This document shows, in pieces, positions 26,468-34,932 of a DNA stretch of 64,000 nucleotides. The position numbers and the translations under genes were made by a program. Position 1 is the first letter of the stretch. Each line of letters begins with the position of its first letter. The notes under the pieces were generated by a model, which was not told where the DNA came from, made no database searches, and worked only from the letters and a program-made list of their open reading frames with translations. The stretch comes from Imbroritus primus (GTDB taxonomy: Bacteria; Pseudomonadota; Gammaproteobacteria; Burkholderiales; Burkholderiaceae), in contig NZ_OZ201293.1 in the NCBI RefSeq assembly GCF_964332355.1, forward strand, positions 3,162,001 through 3,226,000. Direction: 5' to 3'.

Positions 26468-27376
26468 ATGGGTCTGTCCTCGCCAGCCCAGTTCCAGGGC
26501 ACGCTGACCAGCAAGCTCAAGGAGCAGTTCGATGCCGGCCTGCTCGCGGGGCAAGCGCTGCATGCCGATTTCACCATGGCGCAGCCGCTCGCCCGCTACA
26601 CCCAGGCCGACCACGAGATCTGGCGCGCGCTGTATGACCAGCAGGCCGCCATGTTGCCGGGACGCGCCTGCGATGCGTTCCTGCAAGGCCTCGAGACCCT
26701 TGGCATGGCGCGCGACCACGTGCCCGATTTCGCCGAGCTCAACGAACGGTTGATGCGCGCCACCGGTTGGCAGGTCGTCGCCGTGCCAGGTCTGGTACCC
26801 GACGAAGTGTTCTTTGACCACCTGGCCAACCGCCGCTTTCCGGCAAGCTGGTGGATGCGCACGCCCGCGCAGATGGATTACCTGCAGGAACCCGACTGTT
26901 TCCATGATGTGTTCGGGCATGTGCCAATGCTCATCAACCCAGTCTTCGCGGACTATATGCAGGCATACGGCCGTGGCGGGCTCAAGGCCCAGAAACTCGG
27001 TGCGCTGGACATGCTGGCACGGCTCTACTGGTACACCGTGGAGTTCGGACTGATCCGCACGCACGCCGGACTGCGCATCTATGGCGCCGGAATCGTCTCG
27101 AGCAAGAGCGAATCCATCTATGCGCTCGACGATACGCGGCCAAACCGCCTGGGCTTCGACCTGCGGCGCATCATGCGGACGCACTACCGCATCGACACGT
27201 TTCAGAAAACGTACTTTGTGATCGATAGCTTCGATCAGTTGTTCGATGCCACACGGCCGGATTTCACCCCGCTCTATGCCGAACTGCGGGACCAGCGGGA
27301 ATTTGCGGCGGAAGCCATCGAAGATGGCGATCGGGTGCTGCACCAGGGCACTGGTCAGGAGCCGGCACTGTCATAG
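26468..27376 (+). CDS. phhA: Phenylalanine 4-monooxygenase
   Basis: Converts L-phenylalanine to L-tyrosine with O2 and tetrahydrobiopterin or a related pterin; non-haem iron enzyme. The 302-residue protein has the iron-binding histidines in CFHDVFGHVPML and the third ligand glutamate in YWYTVEFGLI, and the loop YGAGIVSSKSES. The ATG at 26468 has CGGAG seven bases ahead; the open frame extends upstream without conserved sequence. phhB follows 142 bases downstream and recycles the pterin. Confidence 0.97.
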   Translation: MGLSSPAQFQGTLTSKLKEQFDAGLLAGQALHADFTMAQPLARYTQADHEIWRALYDQQAAMLPGRACDAFLQGLETLGMARDHVPDFAELNERLMRATGWQVVAVPGLVPDEVFFDHLANRRFPASWWMRTPAQMDYLQEPDCFHDVFGHVPMLINPVFADYMQAYGRGGLKAQKLGALDMLARLYWYTVEFGLIRTHAGLRIYGAGIVSSKSESIYALDDTRPNRLGFDLRRIMRTHYRIDTFQKTYFVIDSFDQLFDATRPDFTPLYAELRDQREFAAEAIEDGDRVLHQGTGQEPALS

Positions 27377-27518
27377 ATCACAGGATCTGGTGCACCGCCA
27401 GGAGCCTATCACCGCCGCCGTGCGGATGAACCCGGTCAGCCTGGCCGGATGCGCTGCGCTGCCGCAGACGCTACCATCACGGCATCAGCGTCGGGCCAAC
27501 AAGACAACAGGACATCCT

Positions 27519-27827
27519 ATGACTACTCCACTGACAGCCGCTGCACGAACAGCCGCACTCGACACCCTGCCCGGATGGCAGGCGCTCGAGGGGCGCGATG
27601 CCTGGCACAAGCGCTTCGAATTCAGGGACTTCAACCAGGCCTTCGCCTTCATGACACGTGTGGCGCTACGCGCCGAACAGGCGGACCACCATCCTGAGTG
27701 GTTCAATGTGTATAACGTCGTGGAAGTCACGCTCAGCACCCATGATGCCAACGGCGTCACTGAAAAAGACGTGGCCCTCGCGCGCTTCATCGAAGAAGCT
27801 GCCTCGTGTATGCCGGCAGCGAACTGA
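27519..27827 (+). CDS. phhB: Pterin-4a-carbinolamine dehydratase
   Basis: Dehydrates the 4a-hydroxypterin released by PhhA so that it can be reduced again. The 102-residue protein has the family signature DHHPEWFNVYNVVEVTLSTH with the catalytic histidine pair and GVTEKDVALARFIE at the end. Functional partner of the preceding gene. Confidence 0.95.
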   Translation: MTTPLTAAARTAALDTLPGWQALEGRDAWHKRFEFRDFNQAFAFMTRVALRAEQADHHPEWFNVYNVVEVTLSTHDANGVTEKDVALARFIEEAASCMPAAN

Positions 27828-27952
27828 TCCCGGTAAGCAGCCTTTAATCCGCGGTCCCGGGCGTGACGTGATGACGGTCTGGTCGCCGCTTGGCCGCGAC
27901 GGAATCACGGCGCAGGACGCGCCTAACCCACGACTGACCGTCAATCCAGCTG

Positions 27953-28183
27953 CTAACCGCCGGCCCGCGTGGCCCGGTACGCCTGCCAGGCGGCCAGAGC
28001 CTTGTCGCCGAGCTGTTCCGGCGCTATCGTCGTCGCGCCCTGTACAATCATCAATGCGTATGGCTTGGCCAGCGCCGCGGCCTCCGGACACAAGCGCAAT
28101 TCATCTCCCACGGCCGGCGAACGGCTGCGCCAGAAATTGATGGCGGTTTCGAGATCGTTAATGGTGAGCATGGCGGTCGACAT
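27953..28183 (-). CDS. DUF3717 protein
   Basis: Small 76-residue protein of a family largely restricted to Burkholderiales. Typical elements are INDLETAINFWRSRSP at the N-terminus and a cysteine in LRLCPEAAALAKPYALMIV. Function unknown. It is divergent from the response regulator gene with about 70 bases between. A second in-frame ATG four codons in is an alternative start. Confidence 0.8.
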   Translation of the reverse strand: MSTAMLTINDLETAINFWRSRSPAVGDELRLCPEAAALAKPYALMIVQGATTIAPEQLGDKALAAWQAYRATRAGG

Positions 28184-28250
28184 GCGCCGATTGTAATCCT
28201 GTTTGACTTCCCATTACCGGGCCCGTGCGGCCTGGATCACGACGAGCAGT

Positions 28251-28955
28251 ATGCGAATTCTTCTGATAGAAGACGACCAGCAGATCGCCAGCGGCATCGA
28301 AGCCGGACTGGTACAGGCCGGGCACAAGGTTCACACCGTGCACGACGGCGTGTTCGCAGCCGACCAGCTCAAGCGCGACGAGCACGACCTGGTCATTCTG
28401 GACCTTGGCCTGCCGGGTATCGATGGCATGACCCTGCTCAACCGCTACCGCACCTACAACCGCATCACGCCAGTCTTGATCCTGACCGCGCGCGACGATG
28501 TGCACGACCGCATCCGCGGCCTCGATGCCGGCGCAGACGACTACCTCGTCAAACCCTTCGCGCTGCAGGAACTCGAAGCACGCGTGCGCGTGCTGCTGCG
28601 CCGGCTGCCGGGCGCCGACACCGAACCGATCCGTCCCGACCTGCGCGTCGGCACGTTGCGCCTCGCCGGCGGTGAAAAGCGCATCTTCAGCGATGCCCGC
28701 GCACTCGAACTGTCGCCTCGCGAATTTGCCGTACTGGAACTGCTGATGCAACGGCATGGCCGCGTCGTTAGCAAGGCGCAACTGCAGGACCATCTGGCCA
28801 CCTTCACCTATCCAGCCGGAGATGGCGGCGATACGGTTGGCGATACAGCCATCGAAGTGTACGTACATCGCGTCCGCCGCAAGATCGAAGCCTGCGATGC
28901 GGAGATCGTCACCGTGCGCGGCTTCGGCTATCTCCTTCAGGCACGCGCCGGCTGA
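28251..28955 (+). CDS. OmpR/PhoB-family response regulator (TctD-like)
   Basis: Two-component DNA-binding regulator of 234 residues. The receiver domain has the acidic pair in MRILLIEDDQQ, the phospho-acceptor aspartate in DLVILDLGLPGIDG (about residue 51), threonine in VLILTARD and lysine in YLVKPFALQELEAR. The C-terminal winged HTH ends in EVYVHRVRRKIEA and VRGFGYLLQA. ATG 28251 begins the receiver; the frame upstream is from a TTG. The kinase gene follows after eight bases. Resembles TctD/QseB, but no transporter genes are alongside to name the signal. Confidence 0.93.
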   Translation: MRILLIEDDQQIASGIEAGLVQAGHKVHTVHDGVFAADQLKRDEHDLVILDLGLPGIDGMTLLNRYRTYNRITPVLILTARDDVHDRIRGLDAGADDYLVKPFALQELEARVRVLLRRLPGADTEPIRPDLRVGTLRLAGGEKRIFSDARALELSPREFAVLELLMQRHGRVVSKAQLQDHLATFTYPAGDGGDTVGDTAIEVYVHRVRRKIEACDAEIVTVRGFGYLLQARAG

Positions 28956-28963
28956 CTCCCGCC

Positions 28964-30565
28964 ATGTGGCTCCGTCCGCGCCCGCCTTCCGGTCCTGCAC
29001 CGGCCCGCAACACCACGACGCTGAGCCTGCGCGTCCATCTGCTGCGGGCCCTGGCCACGCCCCTCTTCGCGCTGGTCCTGACAAGCGGCTCACTCGCCTA
29101 CTGGCTGGCCGGGCACTACACCACGCAGGTCTTCGATCGCGCACTGTATGGCGTGGCCAACAACATCGCGCAGCAGATCCGCATTTCCGGACCACGCCTG
29201 AACCATGACATTCCACTGATCGCGAAGACGCTTGTAGAAGGCGCTGGCAGCGACCGCGTCTACTGGCGCATCCATGGTCCAGACGGGCCGATCGGCGGAA
29301 ACGATACCTGGCTCGGCTACGGCACGGGCCAGGCTACACTGTATGACGCGCGCCTGTTCTATGCCTGGTACAACGGACGGCAGGTGCGCGCGGTACGCCT
29401 GCCGGTATGGCTGGATTCGCCGGAAGACAGCCGTCCGCAACACATCGTTGGCGATGCGCTGGACAGCGAGGAACGCACGACGGCGCTAGCTTCCGGAAAA
29501 ATGCGCGGCCTGCCCGGCCCCATCGTCATCGAAGTGGCGGAACAGCTCGACCGGCGCGAAACCGCCGCCAATGAAATCCTGCTGGCTGTATCGGTTCCGC
29601 TGATCATGCTGCTGGTGATCGGCGGACTGATCCTGTCGCATGTGCTCAAGGAAGAACTGGTCCCACTGCAACTGCTCGCGGACAAGCTCAATCGCCAGAC
29701 GGCAAAGTCACTGGCGTCGCTCGAAGAGTCGCAACTTCCGTCCGAGCTCGCGCCGCTGATCCGCGCCATGAATGCCTTGCTGGCGCGCCTGCGCGAAGCG
29801 CTCGATGCCCAGCGCAAATTCATTGCCGACGCCGCGCATCAGCTACGCACGCCGCTCACCGCACTCAAGCTCCATGCCGACCGCGCCGCCAAGGCCGACA
29901 GCCTGTCCGAGGCCCGCCCCGCGGTGCTGGAATTGCAGCGCTCAGCGGAGCGCGCGATCCGCCTTTCGAACCAGTTGCTGTCGCTGGCCCGCGCCGAGCC
30001 CGGCCTCACCCTCGAGCAACTCGGCGGCACCACACCGGTCGATGTCGTGGCGCTCGCGTTCGAATCCGGCGCTGAATGGGTGCCGCAGGCCCTGGAAAAA
30101 CAGATCGATATGGGCTTCGAAACGATTGGCAACGCCACGCTGGACGAAGCCTTGCGCTATCGCGTGCAGGCCAATGCGGTCCTGTTGCGCGAAGCCTTGT
30201 CCAATCTGCTCGATAACGCCATCAAGTATGTGCCGGTCGGCGGCAAGGTCACAGTGCGGGCCGGCTATACCGATACGGTACAGGCCATGATCGTGATCGA
30301 AGACAATGGACCGGGGATTCCGCACGCACAGCGCAGCCAGGCATTCACGCGCTTCTTTCGCGGCGATCAGGCCAGCGCCCCAGGTGGTGGCGTGGCCGGG
30401 GCAGGCCTGGGTCTGGCCATCGTGCACGAGATCATCACGCTGCATCGCGGCACCATCGTGATCGACGATGTGCCGGCGCATCCCGGGACTGGCATGCGCT
30501 TTGTGATCTGCCTGCCGGTGAATAATGAATCCTTACCTACCAGGGCGATCCACTCGTCTGCCTGA
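28964..30565 (+). CDS. Sensor histidine kinase (TctE-like)
   Basis: Inner-membrane sensor of 533 residues paired with the preceding response regulator. Membrane segments at about residues 29-50 and 205-226 enclose a periplasmic sensing domain of the 2CSK_N/TctE type. A HAMP-like linker follows, then the H-box AAHQLRTPLTAL with His292, the N-box LSNLLDNAIKYV, G1 box IEDNGPGIP and G2 box GAGLGLAIVHEI. TctE proteins often sense carboxylates, and a Bug receptor is present at the far end of the window, but nothing links them. Confidence 0.92.
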   Translation: MWLRPRPPSGPAPARNTTTLSLRVHLLRALATPLFALVLTSGSLAYWLAGHYTTQVFDRALYGVANNIAQQIRISGPRLNHDIPLIAKTLVEGAGSDRVYWRIHGPDGPIGGNDTWLGYGTGQATLYDARLFYAWYNGRQVRAVRLPVWLDSPEDSRPQHIVGDALDSEERTTALASGKMRGLPGPIVIEVAEQLDRRETAANEILLAVSVPLIMLLVIGGLILSHVLKEELVPLQLLADKLNRQTAKSLASLEESQLPSELAPLIRAMNALLARLREALDAQRKFIADAAHQLRTPLTALKLHADRAAKADSLSEARPAVLELQRSAERAIRLSNQLLSLARAEPGLTLEQLGGTTPVDVVALAFESGAEWVPQALEKQIDMGFETIGNATLDEALRYRVQANAVLLREALSNLLDNAIKYVPVGGKVTVRAGYTDTVQAMIVIEDNGPGIPHAQRSQAFTRFFRGDQASAPGGGVAGAGLGLAIVHEIITLHRGTIVIDDVPAHPGTGMRFVICLPVNNESLPTRAIHSSA

Positions 30566-30621
30566 GAAGCCTATGGTGTTGGCGCCCACCACAGGGCGTG
30601 CGCAACTGGAGCCCGAACCTG

Positions 30622-31395
30622 TCAGTCTTTCGGCGCAAGCATCGTACCGCGGCACTCCGGCGAGCCGCAATGGCAGGCAAAGGCTTTCTTCAACTTGCGC
30701 GTCAGCTTGCCTTCGATCACCAGCCCGTAGTCATAGAACAGTTCTTCCTGCGGGGCAATGTCGCGCAACGCATGGATGAACACGCGACCTTTCTTTTCAC
30801 GCGCTTCACAGTTCGGCGTGCAGGCATGGTTGATCCAGCGCGCATCGTTGCCATCATACTTGGCGTCGATTGCATCGCCGTTTTCCAGGCTGAAATAGAA
30901 AGTGTGGTTGGGATCGTCCGGATCGTGCGGATGACGGCGCAGCGCTTCCTTCCAGGAAATATGCTCGCCCTTGTATTCGATCACGCGTTCGCCACGGGCA
31001 ATCGGCGCGAGCGCAAACACCCCGCGCCCGTGTACACCGGATTCGCGCACCACGATACGGTCTTCTGCCGTCGGTTTGTCACGCTTGCCGGCCTTACCGG
31101 CTTTTTCAACTTTTCCGGCCTTCTTCTTGTCTTTCTTCTTCGACTTGTCCTTATCCTTGCCTTTCACCTTGCTGCGATCGTTCAGCTGAGCCGCACCTTC
31201 ATCCCGGGCCTCCAAGGATGTATCGGCGGGCAACGCGGTGTCCAGGCCGGCATCGCGCTCAACTTGCGGCACCGTGGCGCCACGCCGCGCACGGGATTGA
31301 CGCGGTGTCCCAGCGTCACCTGTCATGCCTGCCTGATGTTTTCCCAACGGTTTGCCGGACGGCCGGGCCGCCCGCTTCGTCCCCGAAGCTGCCAT
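30622..31395 (-). CDS. SET-domain protein lysine methyltransferase with lysine-rich N-terminal tail
   Basis: A 257-residue protein. Residues about 75-107 are an extremely Lys-rich, low-complexity stretch resembling histone H1-type tails; residues 113-226 form a SET domain with GVHGRGVFA (SAM site), RWINHACTPNCEA (NHxC pseudoknot) and EELFYDYG (catalytic tyrosine), followed by a post-SET zinc motif CHCGSPEC (241-248). All key residues are intact, so an active methyltransferase is expected. The ATG at 31395 is preceded by GGGAAAAG; the open frame upstream lacks homology. HU lies 670 bases away on the other strand. The target is unknown. Confidence 0.9.
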   Translation of the reverse strand: MAASGTKRAARPSGKPLGKHQAGMTGDAGTPRQSRARRGATVPQVERDAGLDTALPADTSLEARDEGAAQLNDRSKVKGKDKDKSKKKDKKKAGKVEKAGKAGKRDKPTAEDRIVVRESGVHGRGVFALAPIARGERVIEYKGEHISWKEALRRHPHDPDDPNHTFYFSLENGDAIDAKYDGNDARWINHACTPNCEAREKKGRVFIHALRDIAPQEELFYDYGLVIEGKLTRKLKKAFACHCGSPECRGTMLAPKD

Positions 31396-31570
31396 TACAC
31401 TTTTCCCGAAAATAAGATCTCGCCTTGCGCGAGACAAGGAGCGTACACCGGAAGGCTGACATTGCCCAGCCCACGCCTCTTTCATTCCTGTAAGCCGCCG
31501 CATGCCGCCATGGAAGATACAAACCGTCGCAGCAAGAACAAGAATCGAATCCCCCACTTCCTGCGCAAGC

Positions 31571-31579
31571 TGTGGATAA
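31571..31579 (-). promoter_or_regulatory. DnaA box
   Basis: TGTGGATAA is an exact DnaA box on the minus strand. The bases around it (ending ACTTACTGAAAACC) resemble those after the DnaA box at 2594. Confidence 0.45.
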
Positions 31580-31751
31580 CTTACTGAAAACCTTGTGAGC
31601 AGGCTGGGGGTGCCGCGGTGACAGTTCCGGGACAATATCGAACAACTTTTGCGGGCCGATGACATCGCACTAGCTTATCCCCGCTCCGGCACGAGTTCGT
31701 CCACGTAGTTATCTGTTTCGCAAACACATGATTATCAAGAACAATTCTGGC

Positions 31752-31760
31752 TTATCCACA
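31752..31760 (+). promoter_or_regulatory. DnaA box
   Basis: TTATCCACA, an exact consensus box on the plus strand, at the left side of the A/T-rich tract. Confidence 0.45.
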
Positions 31761-32067
31761 GAAAAATAGCTCCTCTATCTATTACCTACTATTTGTATAC
31801 GTAAACAACACAGTAAACCCTGAAGAATTGTCCTATCGAGTTGTGAACAAACTCACCTTCCCCGATTTCAAGACACCATTTCCATCCTCACAGCCGTGTT
31901 CGCTGAGGTCGCGAAAAACCCTGCGACAAGGACGCACACCCGCGCCACAGAACGATCCTGAAACAAAATTTTGATGGGAAGGCCGCGACAACACGTTATC
32001 ATGTGGCCCGTGAGCGTTCTCCTCGCGAGGACTGCTTCTCTTCAATTTTTCAAAGATGGAGTCAAGA

Positions 32068-32346
32068 ATGACAAAAACCGAACTGATCGATGCCATCGCT
32101 GGCGGCGTGGACGGTCTGACCAAGGCCAAGGCAGAACAAGCCCTGAACGTGCTGATGAGCACCATCATGGACGCTGTGGCCAATGGCGATTCCGTCAGCC
32201 TGATCGGCTTCGGCACGTTCAGCCAGGGCGAGCGCGGCGAACGCATGGCTCGCAACCCGCGCACCGGCGAAGAAATCAAGGTTGCCGCCGCCAAGACCGT
32301 CAAGTTCAAGGCTGGCCAGAAGTTCAAGGACGCCGTCAACGGCTGA
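32068..32346 (+). CDS. DNA-binding protein HU
   Basis: Nucleoid protein of 92 residues, a homodimeric DNA-bending protein. It begins MTKTELIDAIAGGVDGLTKAKAEQ, has the beta-arm region GFGTFSQGERGERMARNPRTG with the prolines that intercalate DNA, and ends in KTVKFKAGQKFKDAVNG. GGAG precedes the ATG; a further ATG four codons upstream overlaps this Shine-Dalgarno. The DNA-binding arm matches HU rather than IHF, but the alpha/beta paralogue is not named here. Confidence 0.95.
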   Translation: MTKTELIDAIAGGVDGLTKAKAEQALNVLMSTIMDAVANGDSVSLIGFGTFSQGERGERMARNPRTGEEIKVAAAKTVKFKAGQKFKDAVNG

Positions 32347-32355
32347 TGCGGCAGG

Positions 32356-33096
32356 ATGGTCTTCCATCCCCGCATGCAATTCGCCAGCTGCCAGTGCGCG
32401 ATCCTCGCGATTGCCCTGCTGGCTGGCTGTACCACCGCTCCCGTGACACGGGGCGAAGTCAAGGGTGCCTCGGTCACGGTCGGTGAAATCGCACAATCCG
32501 ATTTCAACCGGGTTGCCACCGTGACCATGCGGGCCAATCTCGACAGCCTGGCCGCATTGATGGACAAGCTGTACAAGCGCAATCCGCGTGAGTGGCGCAA
32601 GCACGCCACTTCACAGGCAGCAGCCAGCGAACGTGTATTGGCCGCGCTCAAAAACCGTACCGCGTGGCCCGACCTCAACGGCAAGCGCGATATCGAGGCC
32701 CTGTCGCTGGCTCTCGATCCGAATTTTTCCGGTGACCGCGTTGCGGCCTTTATCTATGCGCTTGGCGACATGCTCATCATGGCGCACGGCAACCGCATGG
32801 AGTTCTATCTGCTGGACGGGCTCGATGCCCAGCATCTCTACAATGCCGCGCGCAACCTCGAGGTCGCGGCATGGATCCTCGCCTCGCGCCGCGATGCCAG
32901 TCAGCGCCCTTTGCTGCTGTCGAATGAAATCAGCGAGACATCCCGTAACGTCACGTTCGAACGTGAATTCGGCAAGATGATCGGACGGGTCGATCTGGTG
33001 GCCAGCCTGGTCACCGAAAAATATCGCCGTGCCGGTATCGGGTATGTGCAAAGCCTGTTCGGCGCCCAGTTCCTGCAATTCCTGCCGGTTCGCTAG
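32356..33096 (+). CDS. Conserved lipoprotein of unknown function
   Basis: A 246-residue protein with a lipoprotein signal peptide: the hydrophobic CAILAIALLAGC ends in a lipobox cysteine at about residue 25. The rest is helical in appearance, with NPREWRKHATSQAA and DRVAAFIYALGDMLIMAHGNRMEFYLLDGLD as the most conserved-looking blocks. No enzyme motif was recognised. It is nine bases after HU and is followed by the DUF2272 lipoprotein gene eight bases later, so the two lipoproteins are likely co-transcribed. A second ATG at 32374 is an alternative start but would remove the only basic residue of the signal. Confidence 0.75.
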   Translation: MVFHPRMQFASCQCAILAIALLAGCTTAPVTRGEVKGASVTVGEIAQSDFNRVATVTMRANLDSLAALMDKLYKRNPREWRKHATSQAAASERVLAALKNRTAWPDLNGKRDIEALSLALDPNFSGDRVAAFIYALGDMLIMAHGNRMEFYLLDGLDAQHLYNAARNLEVAAWILASRRDASQRPLLLSNEISETSRNVTFEREFGKMIGRVDLVASLVTEKYRRAGIGYVQSLFGAQFLQFLPVR

Positions 33097-33104
33097 TGCA
33101 TGCC

Positions 33105-34091
33105 ATGACGCACGTTCCGTATCGCTCCCTGTTTCCGTTCCAGCACGATGTTCGCCGCGTCGTCGTGGTATTGCTTGCCCTTGCCGCTCTGGTGGGTCTG
33201 GCCGGATGTGCCGGTCCGGCATCGACAGTGCGTCCGCAGGCCACGCCGGTTCTGAATGTGGCGCACCGTTTGCCGCCGGAGATCGACAAACGTTTGCCTG
33301 TGCGCCAGAAAATGGTGGCGATTGCCTTGCAAGAGTGGCAACGCTGGGGAGGTCAGCAGGTCCGCGTTGGCCGTGACGACAGCTATTGTGTGATCGCGCC
33401 GTCTTCGCTTGCGCCGGCACTCCCGATCATACCGTCACCCGTGGGGCCGGCTGATGCAACATCGGTTGCGCCCGACAGTGCAGAGAGCGAAGTATTCGAT
33501 GACATCGAGGCCAGCGCGCAGGTATCGACCAACGGCACGCCCTGTTTGCGTTTTCCAGACGGTACCGGAGCTGAAGCCTCGGCAATGGGTTGCCATCTGG
33601 CGCAGCGCTACTGGGCCATCGTGGGACGGGTACCGGATTGCATGCAGATCACCACCGGGCGCTGGGCCTGGTCTGCAACTTTCCTCTCGTGGCTGATGCG
33701 CGCGGCGGGTCTCAATGAACGCCAGTTCCTGACGGGTGCCTCACATGCCATGTATGTCGTGGATGCGCGCGATGGCATTCTTCCGGAGCCGGCATTCCGC
33801 GTTGCGCCCTTGCCAGCCATGCCGCGTGTCGGCGATATGGTATGCGGAGGCCGGGGCCGCGACAAGTACATGAACGATATCGCTGAAATCCGCTTTGGGG
33901 CGACACCGATGCATTGCGACCTGGTGGTCGAGGTGGACACGACTGCGCACGTGGTCAAGGCCATTGGCGGCAACGTACAGCAGTCTGTGTCCATGAGCCT
34001 GATCGAGCTCGGGGATTCGGGGCAGATCGACGGCGTCACCAATTCGACAGTGCCGTGGCTACTGCTCATGCGCAATCAGTTGCCGATGTGA
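33105..34091 (+). CDS. DUF2272-domain lipoprotein
   Basis: A 328-residue protein with a lipobox signal (VVVVLLALAALVGLAGC). Residues about 65-100 contain an Ala/Gln-rich helix, and the C-terminal half is the DUF2272 domain with TTGRWAWSATFLSWLMRAAGL (catalytic-like Cys position replaced by Ser/Ala), GASHAMYVVDARDGILPEPAF, PRVGDMVCGGRGRDKYMND and MHCDLVVEVDTTAHVVKAIGGN. The domain is related to NlpC/P60-like peptidases. Whether it is catalytic is uncertain. It is probably exported with the preceding lipoprotein and may act on the cell envelope. Confidence 0.78.
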   Translation: MTHVPYRSLFPFQHDVRRVVVVLLALAALVGLAGCAGPASTVRPQATPVLNVAHRLPPEIDKRLPVRQKMVAIALQEWQRWGGQQVRVGRDDSYCVIAPSSLAPALPIIPSPVGPADATSVAPDSAESEVFDDIEASAQVSTNGTPCLRFPDGTGAEASAMGCHLAQRYWAIVGRVPDCMQITTGRWAWSATFLSWLMRAAGLNERQFLTGASHAMYVVDARDGILPEPAFRVAPLPAMPRVGDMVCGGRGRDKYMNDIAEIRFGATPMHCDLVVEVDTTAHVVKAIGGNVQQSVSMSLIELGDSGQIDGVTNSTVPWLLLMRNQLPM

Positions 34092-34191
34092 GAGATCCGC
34101 TTGCGCGGGCGGCGGATCGCTGCGTGATCGCCGTAGGTGAAGCGTCTGCCGGTAGTCAGCCCATTTTCACGCCACGGCGCGCGACCCGGAT

Positions 34192-34857
34192 TCATGCTCG
34201 TCGCGAGGGATCGCAGCCGGAGTACGGTTGCAGATCGTCCCGCCAGCCCTCCAGCAAGCCTTCCTCCGCCAACGCAGCCATCACGCTGGGCCGCTGGCGT
34301 ATCCGCCCGGCATAGGCCGCCAGCGCAGGCCATGTGGCGGTATCGAGGCCCGCCAGGGGATTCCAGGTCAACAGTGTGAAGGCATAAGCGTCCGGCAAGG
34401 TGAAAGCCTCGCCCAGCAGGAATGACTGGCGTGCGAGCATTGCATCGAGTTGCGCATAGGCACGCTGCAATGCTTCGTGGGCGGCGGACCGCGCAGGAGC
34501 CAAGGTATCGAGCCGCAGTAGCGGAGAAAAGTGGACATGCACGTCATGCGCCAGAAATTTCAGGCACATGCGGATCTGCTGGAAGGCCGGCATGTCGGGT
34601 AACGGCGCGGTGACCGGATGCGGCGACATGCGGGCCAGCAGTGCCAACGCCATGTCGGTTTCGGTGTCGAGCAGTGTCTCGTCATCGAACCACAGCGCAG
34701 GCAGCCTGCAGTCCGGATAGGTTGCGCGGAAATCCTGGCCATCCTCATCGAGCCCGGAATTCAGGCGCACGCGTACGGGCCGCACCGGAAGCCCCGATTC
34801 GGCAACAAGAATGCGGGCCGCCAGGGCCGAGATCGCGGGCGTATGGAACAGTTTCAT
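34192..34857 (-). CDS. Glutathione S-transferase family protein
   Basis: A 221-residue cytosolic GST-fold protein. The N-terminal thioredoxin-like half starts MKLFHTPAISALAARILVAESGLPV with the conserved CRLPALWFDDETLLDTETDMALAL (cis-Pro and Glu/Thr glutathione-binding block), and the C-terminal helical domain holds SFLLGEAFTLPDAYAFTLLTW (N-capping box SxxD-like) typical of GSTs. No glutathione-linked pathway is adjacent. ATG 34857 begins the conserved strand; ten extra residues upstream are rejected. Confidence 0.85.
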   Translation of the reverse strand: MKLFHTPAISALAARILVAESGLPVRPVRVRLNSGLDEDGQDFRATYPDCRLPALWFDDETLLDTETDMALALLARMSPHPVTAPLPDMPAFQQIRMCLKFLAHDVHVHFSPLLRLDTLAPARSAAHEALQRAYAQLDAMLARQSFLLGEAFTLPDAYAFTLLTWNPLAGLDTATWPALAAYAGRIRQRPSVMAALAEEGLLEGWRDDLQPYSGCDPSRRA

Positions 34858-34932
34858 GCCGGGAAGACCTGCACAGAAAATCTGCACTGAAACGACGTTG
34901 TTTCAGCTTAGCCGCTTCTCGAGCTGCCCGGC

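Larger units (their letters stand above)
31396..32067. other. A/T-rich 670-bp intergenic region with DnaA boxes
   Basis: Between the SET gene and HU there is no convincing gene. From about 31700 to 31860 the sequence is strikingly A/T-rich for this genome. It holds two exact DnaA boxes in opposite orientation (31571-31579 and 31752-31760) and a weaker one, TTATCCCCG (31675-31683). A TTGATG at 31971 and TATCAT at 31997 could be parts of the HU promoter, though the spacing of about 20 is long. Confidence 0.6.

Noticed and set aside
31396..32067. The chromosomal replication origin itself
   Set aside because: DnaA boxes and A/T richness are suggestive, but dnaA, dnaN, rpmH and a DNA-unwinding element with multiple ordered boxes are not seen; kept only as a hypothesis.
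34192..34857. The GST gene as part of the DUF2272 lipoprotein operon
   Set aside because: It lies on the opposite strand and converges with it.
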